From positions 62,001 to 126,000 of the forward strand of contig NZ_AXDW01000010.1 of the NCBI RefSeq assembly GCF_000474945.1: a stretch of 64,000 nucleotides of DNA, in the 5' to 3' direction. This DNA comes from Solimonas soli DSM 21787. Lineage in GTDB: Bacteria > Pseudomonadota > Gammaproteobacteria > Nevskiales > Nevskiaceae. A program made the position numbers and the translations under genes. The notes under the pieces are model-generated. The model did not search any database, was not told the DNA's origin, and saw only the letters and a program-made list of their open reading frames with translations. The first letter of the stretch is position 1, and each line of letters starts with the position of its first letter. Positions 11,255-20,554 of the stretch are shown piece by piece.

Positions 11255-12106
11255 ATGACGATAGCAGCACATATCGATGGCGGTCTGGCGGTGCATCCGC
11301 TGGCTGTCCGCTTTGGCGCACGGATCGAGGGTGTCGATCTGTCGGCGCTCGACGACGACACGCTCGCCGCCGTCGAGGCGGCGCTGGTGCAATACAAGGT
11401 GCTGTTCTTCGCCGGCCAGCGCTGGACGGCGGCGCAGCAGGTGGCGTTTGCCCGCCGTCTTGGTGATCTCCACAGGCATCCGGTATTCGATCGTCATCGC
11501 GATGCCGACGAGTTAGTGGTGTTCGCATACGACGAAACACGCAGAGGCGCCAACGACACCTGGCATTCCGACGTCAGCTTCGTCGCCGAGCCGGTGAAGT
11601 ACAGCATCCTGCATGCCGAGGAGATTCCGCCGCTTGGCGGCGATACGCTGTGGCTCGATGCCGAGGCGGCCTACGACGGACTGTCGGCGTTTTTAAAGGA
11701 CTTTCTTGGAAACCTCACGTCCGAGCACTTTTTCTTCAAGAATCCGACGCCGGACGCACTCGCCCGCCTGCTCGCCGAGGGCGATGCCGATGCGCGCACG
11801 GCGGCATTCGGTCCGGTGGTGCATCCGCTCGTGCGCACGCATCCGGTCAACGGCCGGCGTTCGCTGTACGTCAGCCGGGCGTTCACGACGCGCATTCCCG
11901 AGCTGACACCGATCGAATCGGATCATGTGCTGCGCCTGTTGTTCGAGCACCTCGACAAGCCGGAATTCCATCTGCGCTGGCAGTGGCAGGCCGACACCGT
12001 GGCGATCTGGGACAACCGCAGCACCCAGCATCTCGCCGTCTCCGATTATTTTCCCGCCCGCCGCCGCGTCCGCCGCGCGGCCGTGCTCGGCGAACGTCCC
12101 CGCTAA
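11255..12106 (+). CDS. tauD: TauD/TfdA-family 2-oxoglutarate dioxygenase
   Basis: A 283-residue Fe(II)/2-oxoglutarate dioxygenase. The iron ligands are visible as WHSDVS (His104, Asp106) and QHLAVSDY (His259), with an Arg-rich segment just after (about 270-275) for 2-oxoglutarate. The family cleaves taurine, alkyl sulfate esters or related compounds, releasing sulfite or sulfate. Neighbouring sulfonate ABC genes support a sulfur role, but the substrate (taurine versus alkylsulfate as in AtsK) cannot be read from sequence. The ATG at 11255 (MTIAAHIDGG) is preferred; the frame is open to 11132, but that part overlaps the operator region. It heads a seven-gene operon running to 20437. Confidence 0.87.
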   Translation: MTIAAHIDGGLAVHPLAVRFGARIEGVDLSALDDDTLAAVEAALVQYKVLFFAGQRWTAAQQVAFARRLGDLHRHPVFDRHRDADELVVFAYDETRRGANDTWHSDVSFVAEPVKYSILHAEEIPPLGGDTLWLDAEAAYDGLSAFLKDFLGNLTSEHFFFKNPTPDALARLLAEGDADARTAAFGPVVHPLVRTHPVNGRRSLYVSRAFTTRIPELTPIESDHVLRLLFEHLDKPEFHLRWQWQADTVAIWDNRSTQHLAVSDYFPARRRVRRAAVLGERPR

Positions 12107-13186
12107 GTGAGCCTGACGATGAAGAACCTTTCGAGGGCGTGGCAGCGCTTTACTGCTCTGATCGCCATCGTGCTGTTCGCGGTGCCGAGCGCGTGGTCGG
12201 CGACGCCGAACGTGATCCGCGTCGCCGCGCCCGATCTGAGCGCCGGTGCCAAGCCGGCTTACGCCGGTCAGGTCGATGTGCTGTATACGCGGCACCTTCT
12301 CGAAGACGAATTCGCCAAGGATGGCATCCGCGTCGAGTGGAGTTTCTTCAAGGGTGCCGGGCCGGCGATCAACGAGGCTTTCGCCAACCAGCAGCTCGAC
12401 TTCGCCTTCCTCGGCGATCTGCCGCCGATCGTCGGTCGCGCCGGCGGGCTCGACACGCGCGTGCTGCTGGCGCTGGCGCGCGGCGCCGAAGCGTATCTGG
12501 CGGTGACGCCGCAGTCGGGCATCAAGACGCTCGCCGATTTGAAGGGCAAGCGCGTTGGTCTCCTGCGCGGCACGGCTGACCAGCTGTCGTTCGCCGAGGC
12601 GCTGGCCAGCGCCGGGCTCGGCGAACGCGATCTGCGTGTCATCAATCTCGATTTCAATGCCGTCAACGCCGCATTCGCCGCCGGGCAGATCGACGCGACC
12701 TGGGCGACCGGCCGCCTGCTCGCGCTGCGCGACCGCGGCCTCGCGAAGATCCCACTAGGCAGCCGCGATCTCGGCGGCGCCGGTGCGCTGCAGGGGGCGT
12801 TCATCGGCGCGCATGCCTTCACCGAGGCCAATCCGCAGCTCACGGTGCGCGTGGTCAAGGCGGTGCTGCGGGCGTCGCAATGGCTGTCGCAGGAAAGCAA
12901 TCGCCAGGCGCAGGTCGCGCTGTTCGCCGGGCAGGCGAGCTATCCGGTCGCCGTCGTCGACGAGAGCCTGCGTGGTGCACAGCTCGACTTTTTCTATTCG
13001 CCGCTGCTGGACCGCTACTACCTCGATGGCCTGCGCCGCAAGGTCACGCTCGCCAGGCAGCTTGGCCTGACGCGCAAGACCTTCGACGTCGATCAGTGGG
13101 TCGATGCGCGTTATCTCCAGCAGGCCTTGCAGGAGCTCGGCTGGCAACAGCAGTGGAAGCCTGCGGAGCAATACGTGTCGCGCTAG
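12107..13186 (+). CDS. ssuA: Sulfonate/sulfate-ester ABC transporter substrate-binding protein (SsuA-like)
   Basis: A 359-residue periplasmic binding protein. A signal peptide (RFTALIAIVLFAVPSAWSA) precedes the NMT1/THI5-like fold with WSFFKGAGPAINEAFANQQL and FAFLGDLPPIVGRAGG, which is characteristic of SsuA/TauA-type sulfonate receptors. The GTG at 12107 follows the tauD stop without a gap; an ATG at 12119 is an alternative that keeps the signal peptide intact. It would deliver substrate to the fused permease and ATPase further along the operon, an unusual arrangement because the receptor, monooxygenase and reductase genes stand between them. Confidence 0.9.
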   Translation: MSLTMKNLSRAWQRFTALIAIVLFAVPSAWSATPNVIRVAAPDLSAGAKPAYAGQVDVLYTRHLLEDEFAKDGIRVEWSFFKGAGPAINEAFANQQLDFAFLGDLPPIVGRAGGLDTRVLLALARGAEAYLAVTPQSGIKTLADLKGKRVGLLRGTADQLSFAEALASAGLGERDLRVINLDFNAVNAAFAAGQIDATWATGRLLALRDRGLAKIPLGSRDLGGAGALQGAFIGAHAFTEANPQLTVRVVKAVLRASQWLSQESNRQAQVALFAGQASYPVAVVDESLRGAQLDFFYSPLLDRYYLDGLRRKVTLARQLGLTRKTFDVDQWVDARYLQQALQELGWQQQWKPAEQYVSR

Positions 13187-13249
13187 ACCTAGACCATCCG
13201 GGGTCGGCGAGGGGCCGGCTTCCTTCTTCCTTCTTTCACCACGGCATGC

Positions 13250-13285
13250 GCCGCGCGTCATCGCGCGCGGCCCCAGGGGGTTTTT
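13250..13285 (+). promoter_or_regulatory. Hairpin plus T-run just before the TonB-receptor start
   Basis: GCCGCGCG (13250-13257) and CGCGCGGC (13264-13271) form a perfect 8-bp stem with loop TCATCG. An AGGGGG ribosome-binding-like stretch (about 13275-13280) and TTTTT follow, and the ATG is at 13289. It could act as an attenuator, a partial terminator that sets the ratio of receptor to binding protein, or an RNA-stability hairpin. Confidence 0.4.
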
Positions 13286-13288
13286 GCC

Positions 13289-15625
13289 ATGCACAAGCGC
13301 CATCATCGTCATACGTTCACCCGGACCGCACTGTCGAGATCGCTCGCCGCCGCCGGACTCGGCGCCTGCGTCGCCGCGCCGGCCTACGCGCAGTCGCTCG
13401 AAGTGGCGGCGGCCGATGCCGAGGCGGGCGCCGGCATCGAGACGGTCGTTGTCACCGCGACGCGCCGCGAGGAATCGCTGCAGCAGGTGCCGATCGCGGT
13501 CAGCGTCGTCAGCGGCGAGCAGCTCGCGCAGGACAATCGCAACGCCGTCGACGCGATCGCCGCCAAGGTGCCGGAACTGAATTTCCGTTCGCAGCCGTCG
13601 AACAAGGACTCGTCGCTGTTCATCCGCGGCCTCGGCACGGTATCGACGTCGCCGGGCGTCGAGTCGTCGGTGTCGACGGTCGTCGACGGCGTGGTCTACG
13701 GCTCGCGTGGCCAGGCCACGCTCGACCTGATCGACCTCGATCGCATCGAAGTGCTGCGCGGCCCGCAGGGTACGCTGTTCGGCAAGAACGCGTCGGCCGG
13801 CGTGCTCAACATCATCAGCCAGGCGCCGAGCGAGGAAGCGAGCGGCTATCTCGATGCCTCGTATCTCGGCGGCGGCGAAGTGCGGACGCGCGCACGCGTA
13901 TCCGGCGCGCTGGTGCCGCAGGTGCTGCGCGGTTCGCTGACGGCGCTGTACGGCAACTTCGATGGCAACGTGCGCAACGTCTACAACGACGACAAGGTCA
14001 ACGGCTACAACCACGTCGGCGCGCGCGCCAAGCTCGAATACACGCCGGACGCGGCGCTGCGCGCGACGCTGAGCCTCGACTACGTACGCTCGAACGACGA
14101 CGGCGTCAGCGTCGTCGCCAAGACCTCGGTGCGCAGCTATCCGAGCAACACGCAGACCAGCTATCCGGCGTTCGCCGACGCGCTGTCGCCGGTCGTTGCC
14201 AGTGCCGACAATCGCGAGATCAACAGCGACTACAAGACGCGCATTGACGACGATAACGGTGGTGTCGGACTCAACATCGACTGGACGATCGCCGACTACA
14301 CGCTGACGTCGATCACCGCCGTGCGCCTGTGGCACAACACGCAGTATCAGAACGGCGACCAGCTCTCGCAGGTGTACCAGCAGTATCCGGGTTCGGTCGA
14401 CCGCGGCGATCTGCATTACCAGCAGACTTCGCAGGAGCTGCGCATCGCGTCGCCGCGCCTCGGCTGGTTCGACTACGTGGCCGGTGCGTTCTACATGCAC
14501 GGCAAGGACGACGAGATCTACCAGCGCTGGCTGACGCAGTGCTCGACCGCCGACACGGCGAATGCCAACGGTCTGGCGGCCTGCGCCAACGATCCGGACG
14601 ACAACATCGAGAACAACGGCCGTGCGACCTACGGCACGCGCAGCGACAGCTACGCGCTGTTCGGCGAAGGCAAGATCCACTTCAGCGACACGCTGCGCCT
14701 GATCACCGGCCTGCGCTGGACACACGACGAGTTGTCGTATTTCCACGAGCGCACGTCGACCAGCGCGACGGCGGTATCCGGCATCCGCCCATCGGTCGCC
14801 CATCACGACGGCTCGACGTCCGACGACGGCCTGACGGCGCGCGTCGGCCCGCAATGGGACATCAGCGACAACGTGACGAGCTATCTGACGTACTCGCGCG
14901 GCTACAAGGGGCCAGCCTACAACGTCTACTTCAACCAGCAGCAGCCGCTCGATACCGATCCCCTCGATCCGGAAACGTCGAACTCCTACGAAGCCGGTCT
15001 GAAGTCGCTGTGGTTCGATCGTCGTCTGCAGCTCAACTTCGCGGTGTTCGACGCGCGCTACTCGAATTTCCAGGCCAACACCTATGACACCGTCAACGGT
15101 GCTGTCGTCACGCGCCTGATCAATGCCGGCAAGGTGTCGAGCAAGGGCGCGGAACTCGATGTCGAAGTGCAGCCGATCCGCGACCTGCGCCTGTCGGCCG
15201 CTGCGGCGTATCTGAATGCGCGCATCGACGAGTTCAATTGCCCGGTCGGCGCGGCGTCGAGCTGCGACGTCGACGGCAAGCCCTTGCCGTACGCGCCGGA
15301 CTGGAAGACCAATGTGCGCGCCGACTACGCGCTCGCGCTCGGCGGACCGTGGAACCTGCAGCTGTCGACCGATTACAACTGGCAGGATCGCACCAACTAC
15401 GACATCGCACAGTCGCCGGAAGCGGTGCAGGGCGCCTACGGCATCTGGAACGCCAGCGTCGCGATCGAGAACCGCGCGCAGGGCTGGCGTGCCGCGCTGC
15501 TCGCCAAGAACATCGCCGACACCTCGTATTCGAGTTTCCGCGGCGCCGGCGGTGCCTACGTCACGCGCATCGTGCCGCGCGACGACGCGCGCTACTTCGG
15601 CGTCAATTTGCACAAAGACTTCTGA
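13289..15625 (+). CDS. TonB-dependent outer-membrane receptor
   Basis: A 778-residue receptor. A signal peptide (cleavage after AYA, residue 34) is followed by a TonB box ETVVVTA (residues 51-57), a plug domain with IRGLGT and VLRGPQGTLFGKNASAG, and a 22-strand barrel region ending in a terminal phenylalanine (HKDF) typical of BAM substrates. It would import a substrate across the outer membrane using TonB energy. Its place between ssuA-like and monooxygenase genes says the ligand is an organosulfur compound too large or too scarce for porins; that is inference. No N-terminal FecA-type signalling domain is present. Confidence 0.93.
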   Translation: MHKRHHRHTFTRTALSRSLAAAGLGACVAAPAYAQSLEVAAADAEAGAGIETVVVTATRREESLQQVPIAVSVVSGEQLAQDNRNAVDAIAAKVPELNFRSQPSNKDSSLFIRGLGTVSTSPGVESSVSTVVDGVVYGSRGQATLDLIDLDRIEVLRGPQGTLFGKNASAGVLNIISQAPSEEASGYLDASYLGGGEVRTRARVSGALVPQVLRGSLTALYGNFDGNVRNVYNDDKVNGYNHVGARAKLEYTPDAALRATLSLDYVRSNDDGVSVVAKTSVRSYPSNTQTSYPAFADALSPVVASADNREINSDYKTRIDDDNGGVGLNIDWTIADYTLTSITAVRLWHNTQYQNGDQLSQVYQQYPGSVDRGDLHYQQTSQELRIASPRLGWFDYVAGAFYMHGKDDEIYQRWLTQCSTADTANANGLAACANDPDDNIENNGRATYGTRSDSYALFGEGKIHFSDTLRLITGLRWTHDELSYFHERTSTSATAVSGIRPSVAHHDGSTSDDGLTARVGPQWDISDNVTSYLTYSRGYKGPAYNVYFNQQQPLDTDPLDPETSNSYEAGLKSLWFDRRLQLNFAVFDARYSNFQANTYDTVNGAVVTRLINAGKVSSKGAELDVEVQPIRDLRLSAAAAYLNARIDEFNCPVGAASSCDVDGKPLPYAPDWKTNVRADYALALGGPWNLQLSTDYNWQDRTNYDIAQSPEAVQGAYGIWNASVAIENRAQGWRAALLAKNIADTSYSSFRGAGGAYVTRIVPRDDARYFGVNLHKDF

Positions 15626-15631
15626 GCGCTC

Positions 15632-16984
15632 ATGAGCGATGCAGACGTAAAGCGGCAGCTGAGTCTCGGCGTCTTCCTCGCCGGTGCCGGGCATCACGTC
15701 GCCAGCTGGCGGCACCCGCACGCGACGTCGGAGGCGCGGCTGTTCGAGCATTACCTGCGCGTGGCGCGCGAGGCCGAGCGCGCCTGCTTCGACGCGGTGT
15801 TCTTTGCCGACAGCCTCGCCGTCGAGCCCGGCGCGCTCGCGCACGGACTCGGGCCGGCGGCGGCGCTGGAACCGCTGACGACGCTGGCTGCGCTTGCGGC
15901 GGTGACGACGCACATCGGCCTGATCGCGACGGCGACGACGACATACAACGAGCCGTATCACGTCGCGCGCAAGTTCGCGTCGCTGGACAGCATCTCCGGC
16001 GGTCGCGCCGGCTGGAATCTGGTGACGTCCGACAACGCGGCTGAGGCCGGCAACTTCGGCCGCGACGCGCACGTCGTGCACGCCGACCGCTATCAGCGTG
16101 CCGCCGAATTCCACGAGGTCGTCACCGGCTTGTGGAACAGCTGGGAAGACGATGCGATCGTGCGTGACCGAGCCAGCGGCCAGTATTTCGATCCGCAGAA
16201 GGTGCACCGCCTCGGACACCGCGGTGCGCATTTCGGCGTCGCCGGACCGCTCAACGTCGCGCGCAGCGCGCAGGGCCATCCGGTCGTCGTGCAGGCCGGC
16301 AGTTCCGAGGCCGGCCGCGAGCTGGCAGCGCGTACTGCCGAAGTGGTGTTCACCGCGCAGCCGAATCTTGCGGCGGCGCAGGCTTTCTATGCCGATCTGA
16401 AGGCGCGCGTCGCCCGTCACGGCCGCGCGCCGGGGACCTTGAAGATCATGCCGGGCGTGTTCGCCGTGGTCGGCGCCAGCGATGCCGAGGCGCAGGAGAA
16501 GCACGAACAGCTGCAGGCACTCGTGCATCCGCAGCTCGGGCTCGGCCTGCTTGGCCGCATGATCGGCAATTTCGATCTGTCGGCGTATCCGCTCGACGGA
16601 CCGTTGCCGGAACTGCCGCAGACCGAAACCGGCCAGCGCAGCCGCCAGCAGCTGTTCACCGAACTCGCGCGCGGCGAGAATCTGACAATCCGCCAGCTCT
16701 ATCTGCGCATCGCCGGCGGTCGTGGCCATTTCACGGTGATCGGCAGCGGCCGCACAGTCGCCGATCGTTTGCAGGAATGGTTCGAGGCCGGCGCCGCCGA
16801 TGGTTTCAATCTGATGCCGCCGGTGCTGCCGGATGGCCTCGACGATTTCGTCGCGCAGGTGATCCCCGAGCTGCGTCGTCGCGGCCTGTTCCGCACGTGT
16901 TACCAGGGCACGACCCTGCGCGCGCACCTCGGCCTGCCGTATCCCGTCAACCGCAACGCGCGCAAGCGAACATCGTCACCATGA
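15632..16984 (+). CDS. LLM-class flavin-dependent monooxygenase (NtaA/SnaA/DszA/SfnG type)
   Basis: A 450-residue bacterial-luciferase-like TIM barrel. Family signatures are DAVFFADSLAVEP, LGLWN-like VVTGLWNSWEDDAIV, SISGGRAGWNLVTS and HPVVVQAGSSEAGRELAA. Members use reduced FMN and oxygen to attack nitrilotriacetate, dibenzothiophene sulfone, dimethyl sulfone or similar substrates. In this operon, desulfonation or C-S cleavage is the most likely job. No dedicated flavin reductase gene is in the operon, so FMNH2 must come from elsewhere. It starts seven bases after the receptor gene and overlaps the next gene by ATGA. Confidence 0.9.
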   Translation: MSDADVKRQLSLGVFLAGAGHHVASWRHPHATSEARLFEHYLRVAREAERACFDAVFFADSLAVEPGALAHGLGPAAALEPLTTLAALAAVTTHIGLIATATTTYNEPYHVARKFASLDSISGGRAGWNLVTSDNAAEAGNFGRDAHVVHADRYQRAAEFHEVVTGLWNSWEDDAIVRDRASGQYFDPQKVHRLGHRGAHFGVAGPLNVARSAQGHPVVVQAGSSEAGRELAARTAEVVFTAQPNLAAAQAFYADLKARVARHGRAPGTLKIMPGVFAVVGASDAEAQEKHEQLQALVHPQLGLGLLGRMIGNFDLSAYPLDGPLPELPQTETGQRSRQQLFTELARGENLTIRQLYLRIAGGRGHFTVIGSGRTVADRLQEWFEAGAADGFNLMPPVLPDGLDDFVAQVIPELRRRGLFRTCYQGTTLRAHLGLPYPVNRNARKRTSSP

Positions 16985-17994
16985 GCCAGCCTCTCGAACC
17001 CTATCAAGCCGATGCCGGGCGCTACACGCGGACCGCGTATCGCCGCGTCGGCAGCAGCGGCCTGCGCCTGCCGCCGCTGTCGCTGGGCCTGTGGCACAAC
17101 TTCGGCGACAACACGCCGATCACGCAGCAGCGCGCCGTGCTGCGCGCCGCGTTCGATCACGGCATCACACACTTCGATCTCGCCAACAACTACGGCGTGC
17201 CGTACGGTAGCGCCGAGACACAGTTCGGCCGCCTGCTGCGCGAGGATTTCGCCACGCATCGCGACGAGTTGATCATCTCGACCAAGGCCGGCTGGGACAT
17301 GTGGCCGGGGCCGTACGGGCAGGGCGGCGGCTCGCGCAAGTACGTGCTCGCCAGCCTCGACCAGAGCCTGCGCCGCCTCGGTCTCGACTACGTCGACATC
17401 TTCTACTCGCATCGCTATGACCCGGACACGCCGATCGAGGAAACGGCCGACGCGCTGGCGAGCACCGTGCAGCAGGGCAAGGCGCTGTACGTCGGCATCT
17501 CGTCGTATTCGTCCGAGCAGACGCGCGCGGTCGCCGCGCGTCTCGCCGAATGGAAGATTCCGCTGCTGATCCATCAGCCGCCGTACAACCTCTTCGATCG
17601 CCACATCGAGCACGCCGGCCTGCTCGACACGACCGACGAGCTCGGCGTCGGCGTCATCGTCTTCTCGCCGCTCGCGCAGGGCCTGCTCGCCGGCCGCTAT
17701 CTCGACGGCGTGCCGGACGCGTCGCGCCTCGGGCGCGGCAGCCACTATCTGCGCAACGAGCACCTGACCGAGGCGCGGCTCGCCAGCGTGCGCGCGCTGC
17801 GCACGATCGCCGCCGCCCGCGGGCAGACGCTCGCGCAGCTCGCGCTGGCGTGGACGCTGCGCGATCCGCGCGTAACGTCGGCGCTGATCGGCGTCAGTTC
17901 GCCGGAGCAGCTGCGCGAGAATCTCGCCGCGCTGAACGGCGCCACGTTCAGTGCCGACGAACTGTCAGCGATCGACGCGGCCGTCAAGGCTTGA
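16981..17994 (+). CDS. gpr: Aldo/keto reductase, YghZ/Gpr-like
   Basis: A 337-residue (alpha/beta)8 NADPH-dependent oxidoreductase. The catalytic tetrad is Asp66, Tyr71 (FDLANNYG), Lys102 (STKAGWD) and His144 (FYSHRYD). Segments such as LSLGLWHNFGDN, GYD-like AGWDMWPGPYG and VGISSYSSEQT match E. coli YghZ, an L-glyceraldehyde-3-phosphate reductase that also reduces other aldehydes. Here it may reduce the aldehyde left after desulfonation by the dioxygenase or monooxygenase, which is inference. Its ATG overlaps the monooxygenase stop, and its own stop overlaps the next start. Confidence 0.9.
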   Translation: MSQPLEPYQADAGRYTRTAYRRVGSSGLRLPPLSLGLWHNFGDNTPITQQRAVLRAAFDHGITHFDLANNYGVPYGSAETQFGRLLREDFATHRDELIISTKAGWDMWPGPYGQGGGSRKYVLASLDQSLRRLGLDYVDIFYSHRYDPDTPIEETADALASTVQQGKALYVGISSYSSEQTRAVAARLAEWKIPLLIHQPPYNLFDRHIEHAGLLDTTDELGVGVIVFSPLAQGLLAGRYLDGVPDASRLGRGSHYLRNEHLTEARLASVRALRTIAAARGQTLAQLALAWTLRDPRVTSALIGVSSPEQLRENLAALNGATFSADELSAIDAAVKA

Positions 17995-19595
17995 GCGACG
18001 GTTTGGCGATCACCGCTCCGGCGCAGGACCAAACACGCACGCCGCGCTGGCCGGCGTGGCGGCGCCGCGCGGCGGATGCGGTTCTGCCGCTGCTGCCGCT
18101 CGCGGCGCTGTTCGTGCTGTGGACGCTGGCGAGTCGCGGGCACTGGATGTCGCCGCAGACTCTGCCGTCGCCGGCAACGGTCTGGCAGACCGCGGGTGAA
18201 TTGTTCGCCGACGATCTGCTCGGCCAGCTCGGCGTCAGCCTGCTGCGCCTCGCCGGCGGACTCGCGGCCGGCATCGCCGGCGGGCTCGTGCTCGGCATCG
18301 GGCTCGGCTACAGCCGCCGCGCGCACGACGCCGTGCTGCCGACCTTTCTCGCGCTCGCGCAAATTCCGACACTGGCGTGGATTCCGCTATTCGTTCTGCT
18401 GCTCGGCATCGGCGACGCGCTGAAGCTGGTCGTCATCGTCAAGGCGGTGATCGTGCCGGCGACGCTGCATGTGCTGACCGGCGTGCGCGACGTCGCGCCG
18501 AAGCTGCGCGAGACCGCGCATCTGCTCGGCCTGCGTCGCGTCGCGCTGCTGCGCCGCCTGATCGTGCCGGCGGCACTGCCGTCGTTCATGGCCGGACTGC
18601 GCCTGGCGCTCGCGCAGGGCTGGATCGCGCTGCTCGCCGTCGAGCTGCTCGCATCGAGCGAAGGCATCGGCTATCTCGTCGTCTGGGGCCGGCAGATGTT
18701 CCAGCTCGACATCGTCTTCGTCTGCATCGCCGTCATCGGCGCGATCGGCGCGCTGTTCGATTACGGCATTGCGCGGCTCGATCGCGTGCTCGTGCGCTGG
18801 CCGCCACCGCCGACCGCAGAGCTGGCGACGAAACCGCTACGTGGCTTCGTGCCGTGGCTGCTGCCGGCCGCGCTGCTCGCCGCCTGGACGCTGGCGACGT
18901 ACGGCGGCGCGGTCAGGCCGGAGTTCCTGCCGCCGCCGCGCGCGGTGCTGGCGACGCTCGCGGCGGGTGTCGGCGACGGCACGCTGCCGACGGCGATGGC
19001 GTACAGCCTGCTGCGTGCGCTCGGCGGCCTGTGCATCGGCGGCGCGCTCGGCATCGTCGCCGGCCTGCTGCTCGGCCTGCTGCGGCCGCTCGACCGCGTG
19101 TTCGGGCCGGGCCTCGGCGCGTTGCGGCAGATCGCGATCTTCGCGTGGATGCCGCTGATCACGGCATGGTTCGGTTTTGGTGAAACGGCGAAGCTGGTGT
19201 TCGTCTCGCTGTCGGCGTTCTTTCCGCTGTACGTCGCCGCGCATTTCGGCGCGCGCAGCGTACCGCTGTCGCTGATCGAGACAGCGCGCGTGTTGCGGCT
19301 CAGGCCGGCCTTGCGTCTGCGCCGGCTGATCATGCCGAACGCGTTGCCGGCGATCTTTTCCGGCCTGCGCATCGGCTTCGTCTACGCCTGGCTCGGTGCG
19401 ATCGGCGCCGAATACTTCGCGAGTTCCGGCATCGGCATCGGCAGCCTGATGATCAACGCGCAACAGGAATTCCGAATGGACCGCGTGATGGCCGGCATGC
19501 TGCTGATCGGCATCGTCGGCAGCACGCTGGTCGTGCTCGGGGGCAGACTCGAACGACGCGCCACGCAGTGGCGCCGCAACGGGACGGCAGCATGA
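17991..19595 (+). CDS. ssuC: Fused double ABC permease, SsuC-like
   Basis: A 534-residue protein made of two consecutive SsuC/TauC-type permease units, each with about six membrane helices and an EAA loop: first ETAHLLGLRRVALLRRLIVP, second ETARVLRLRPALRLRRLIMP. Ordinary SsuC is about 260 residues and works as a homodimer, so one polypeptide here supplies both halves of the channel. TTG at 17991 overlaps the reductase stop; a second TTG at 18003 is possible. The partners are the SsuA-like receptor and the SsuB-like ATPase. The two halves have diverged, so the fusion is not a recent tandem duplication. Confidence 0.88.
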   Translation: MSDGLAITAPAQDQTRTPRWPAWRRRAADAVLPLLPLAALFVLWTLASRGHWMSPQTLPSPATVWQTAGELFADDLLGQLGVSLLRLAGGLAAGIAGGLVLGIGLGYSRRAHDAVLPTFLALAQIPTLAWIPLFVLLLGIGDALKLVVIVKAVIVPATLHVLTGVRDVAPKLRETAHLLGLRRVALLRRLIVPAALPSFMAGLRLALAQGWIALLAVELLASSEGIGYLVVWGRQMFQLDIVFVCIAVIGAIGALFDYGIARLDRVLVRWPPPPTAELATKPLRGFVPWLLPAALLAAWTLATYGGAVRPEFLPPPRAVLATLAAGVGDGTLPTAMAYSLLRALGGLCIGGALGIVAGLLLGLLRPLDRVFGPGLGALRQIAIFAWMPLITAWFGFGETAKLVFVSLSAFFPLYVAAHFGARSVPLSLIETARVLRLRPALRLRRLIMPNALPAIFSGLRIGFVYAWLGAIGAEYFASSGIGIGSLMINAQQEFRMDRVMAGMLLIGIVGSTLVVLGGRLERRATQWRRNGTAA

Positions 19596-20437
19596 GCGGT
19601 ACGACACAGGCGGTGCAGGAGGCGGTACTGGCGCTGCGTCACGTCGGCAAGCGCTTCGAGGTCGACGGCCGGCCGCTGCAGGTGCTGCACGATCTCAATC
19701 TCGAAGTCGCCGAAGGCGAGTTCACCGTCATCGTCGGCGCCAGCGGCTGCGGCAAGTCGACCCTGCTGCGTCTGCTCGCCGGACTCGACGCCGCGTACGA
19801 CGGCGAGATCAGCGTCGACGGCCGCGCCGTGCGCGACGTCGGTCGCGAGCGCGGCATCATCTTCCAGGAGCACCGTCTGTTCCCGTGGCTGACGGTTGCC
19901 GACAACGTCGCGCTCGGTCTCGCCGCCGAAGCGCCGCCCGCGGCGCAAGTGCACGAACGCGTCGCGGCGATGATCGCGCTGGTCGGTCTGCAGGGTTTCG
20001 AACGCGCGCTGCCGCATCAGCTGTCCGGCGGCATGGCGCAGCGCGTCGCGCTGGCGCGCGGTCTGATCGCCGACCCGCGCATCCTGTTGCTCGACGAACC
20101 GTTCGGCGCGCTCGATGCGCTGACGCGGCATCAGATGCAGGACGAGCTTCTGGCGATACGCGAACGGCGGCGCACGACGATGCTGCTGGTCACGCATGAT
20201 GTCGAAGAGGCGATCGTGCTCGCCGATCGCATCGTCGTGCTCGCGCCGCGCCCCGGCCGCATCCGTCGCATCATCGATGTCGATCTGCCGCATCCGCGCC
20301 GCCGCGGCAGCTATCGCTTTCACAGCGCACGCGAGGCGCTGATGGAGGAGCTGCTGCTCGACGAAAACGCCGCTGGCGAACCGCGTCGCAAGGCGGCTGA
20401 GGAGATTCCCTTACAGCACTTGCAATATCTCTGGTAG
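19592..20437 (+). CDS. ssuB: ABC transporter ATP-binding protein, SsuB-like
   Basis: A 281-residue ATPase: Walker A GASGCGKST (residues 49-57), Q-loop region IFQEHRLFPWLTV, signature LSGGMAQR, Walker B ILLLDEPFGALDALTR and the switch histidine in LVTHDVEEA. It is of the nitrate/sulfonate/taurine (SsuB/TauB) type. It overlaps the permease stop by ATGA and is the last gene of the operon; the C-terminal extension after residue 235 is longer than in E. coli SsuB. Confidence 0.93.
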   Translation: MSGTTQAVQEAVLALRHVGKRFEVDGRPLQVLHDLNLEVAEGEFTVIVGASGCGKSTLLRLLAGLDAAYDGEISVDGRAVRDVGRERGIIFQEHRLFPWLTVADNVALGLAAEAPPAAQVHERVAAMIALVGLQGFERALPHQLSGGMAQRVALARGLIADPRILLLDEPFGALDALTRHQMQDELLAIRERRRTTMLLVTHDVEEAIVLADRIVVLAPRPGRIRRIIDVDLPHPRRRGSYRFHSAREALMEELLLDENAAGEPRRKAAEEIPLQHLQYLW

Positions 20438-20554
20438 CGCACGATGACGTGTCGCCGGGCCTTGCCGCCCATGACAGAAACTTCATGCGTGGCCTGGCCT
20501 GCCATACGAAAATGACAACGCTGCCTCCCCGCTGCTTTTCACGCCTGTCGCCCC

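Noticed and set aside
12755-16927. A 1390-codon minus-strand open frame opposite the TonB receptor and monooxygenase
   Set aside because: Low-complexity translation and full overlap with well-supported plus-strand genes.
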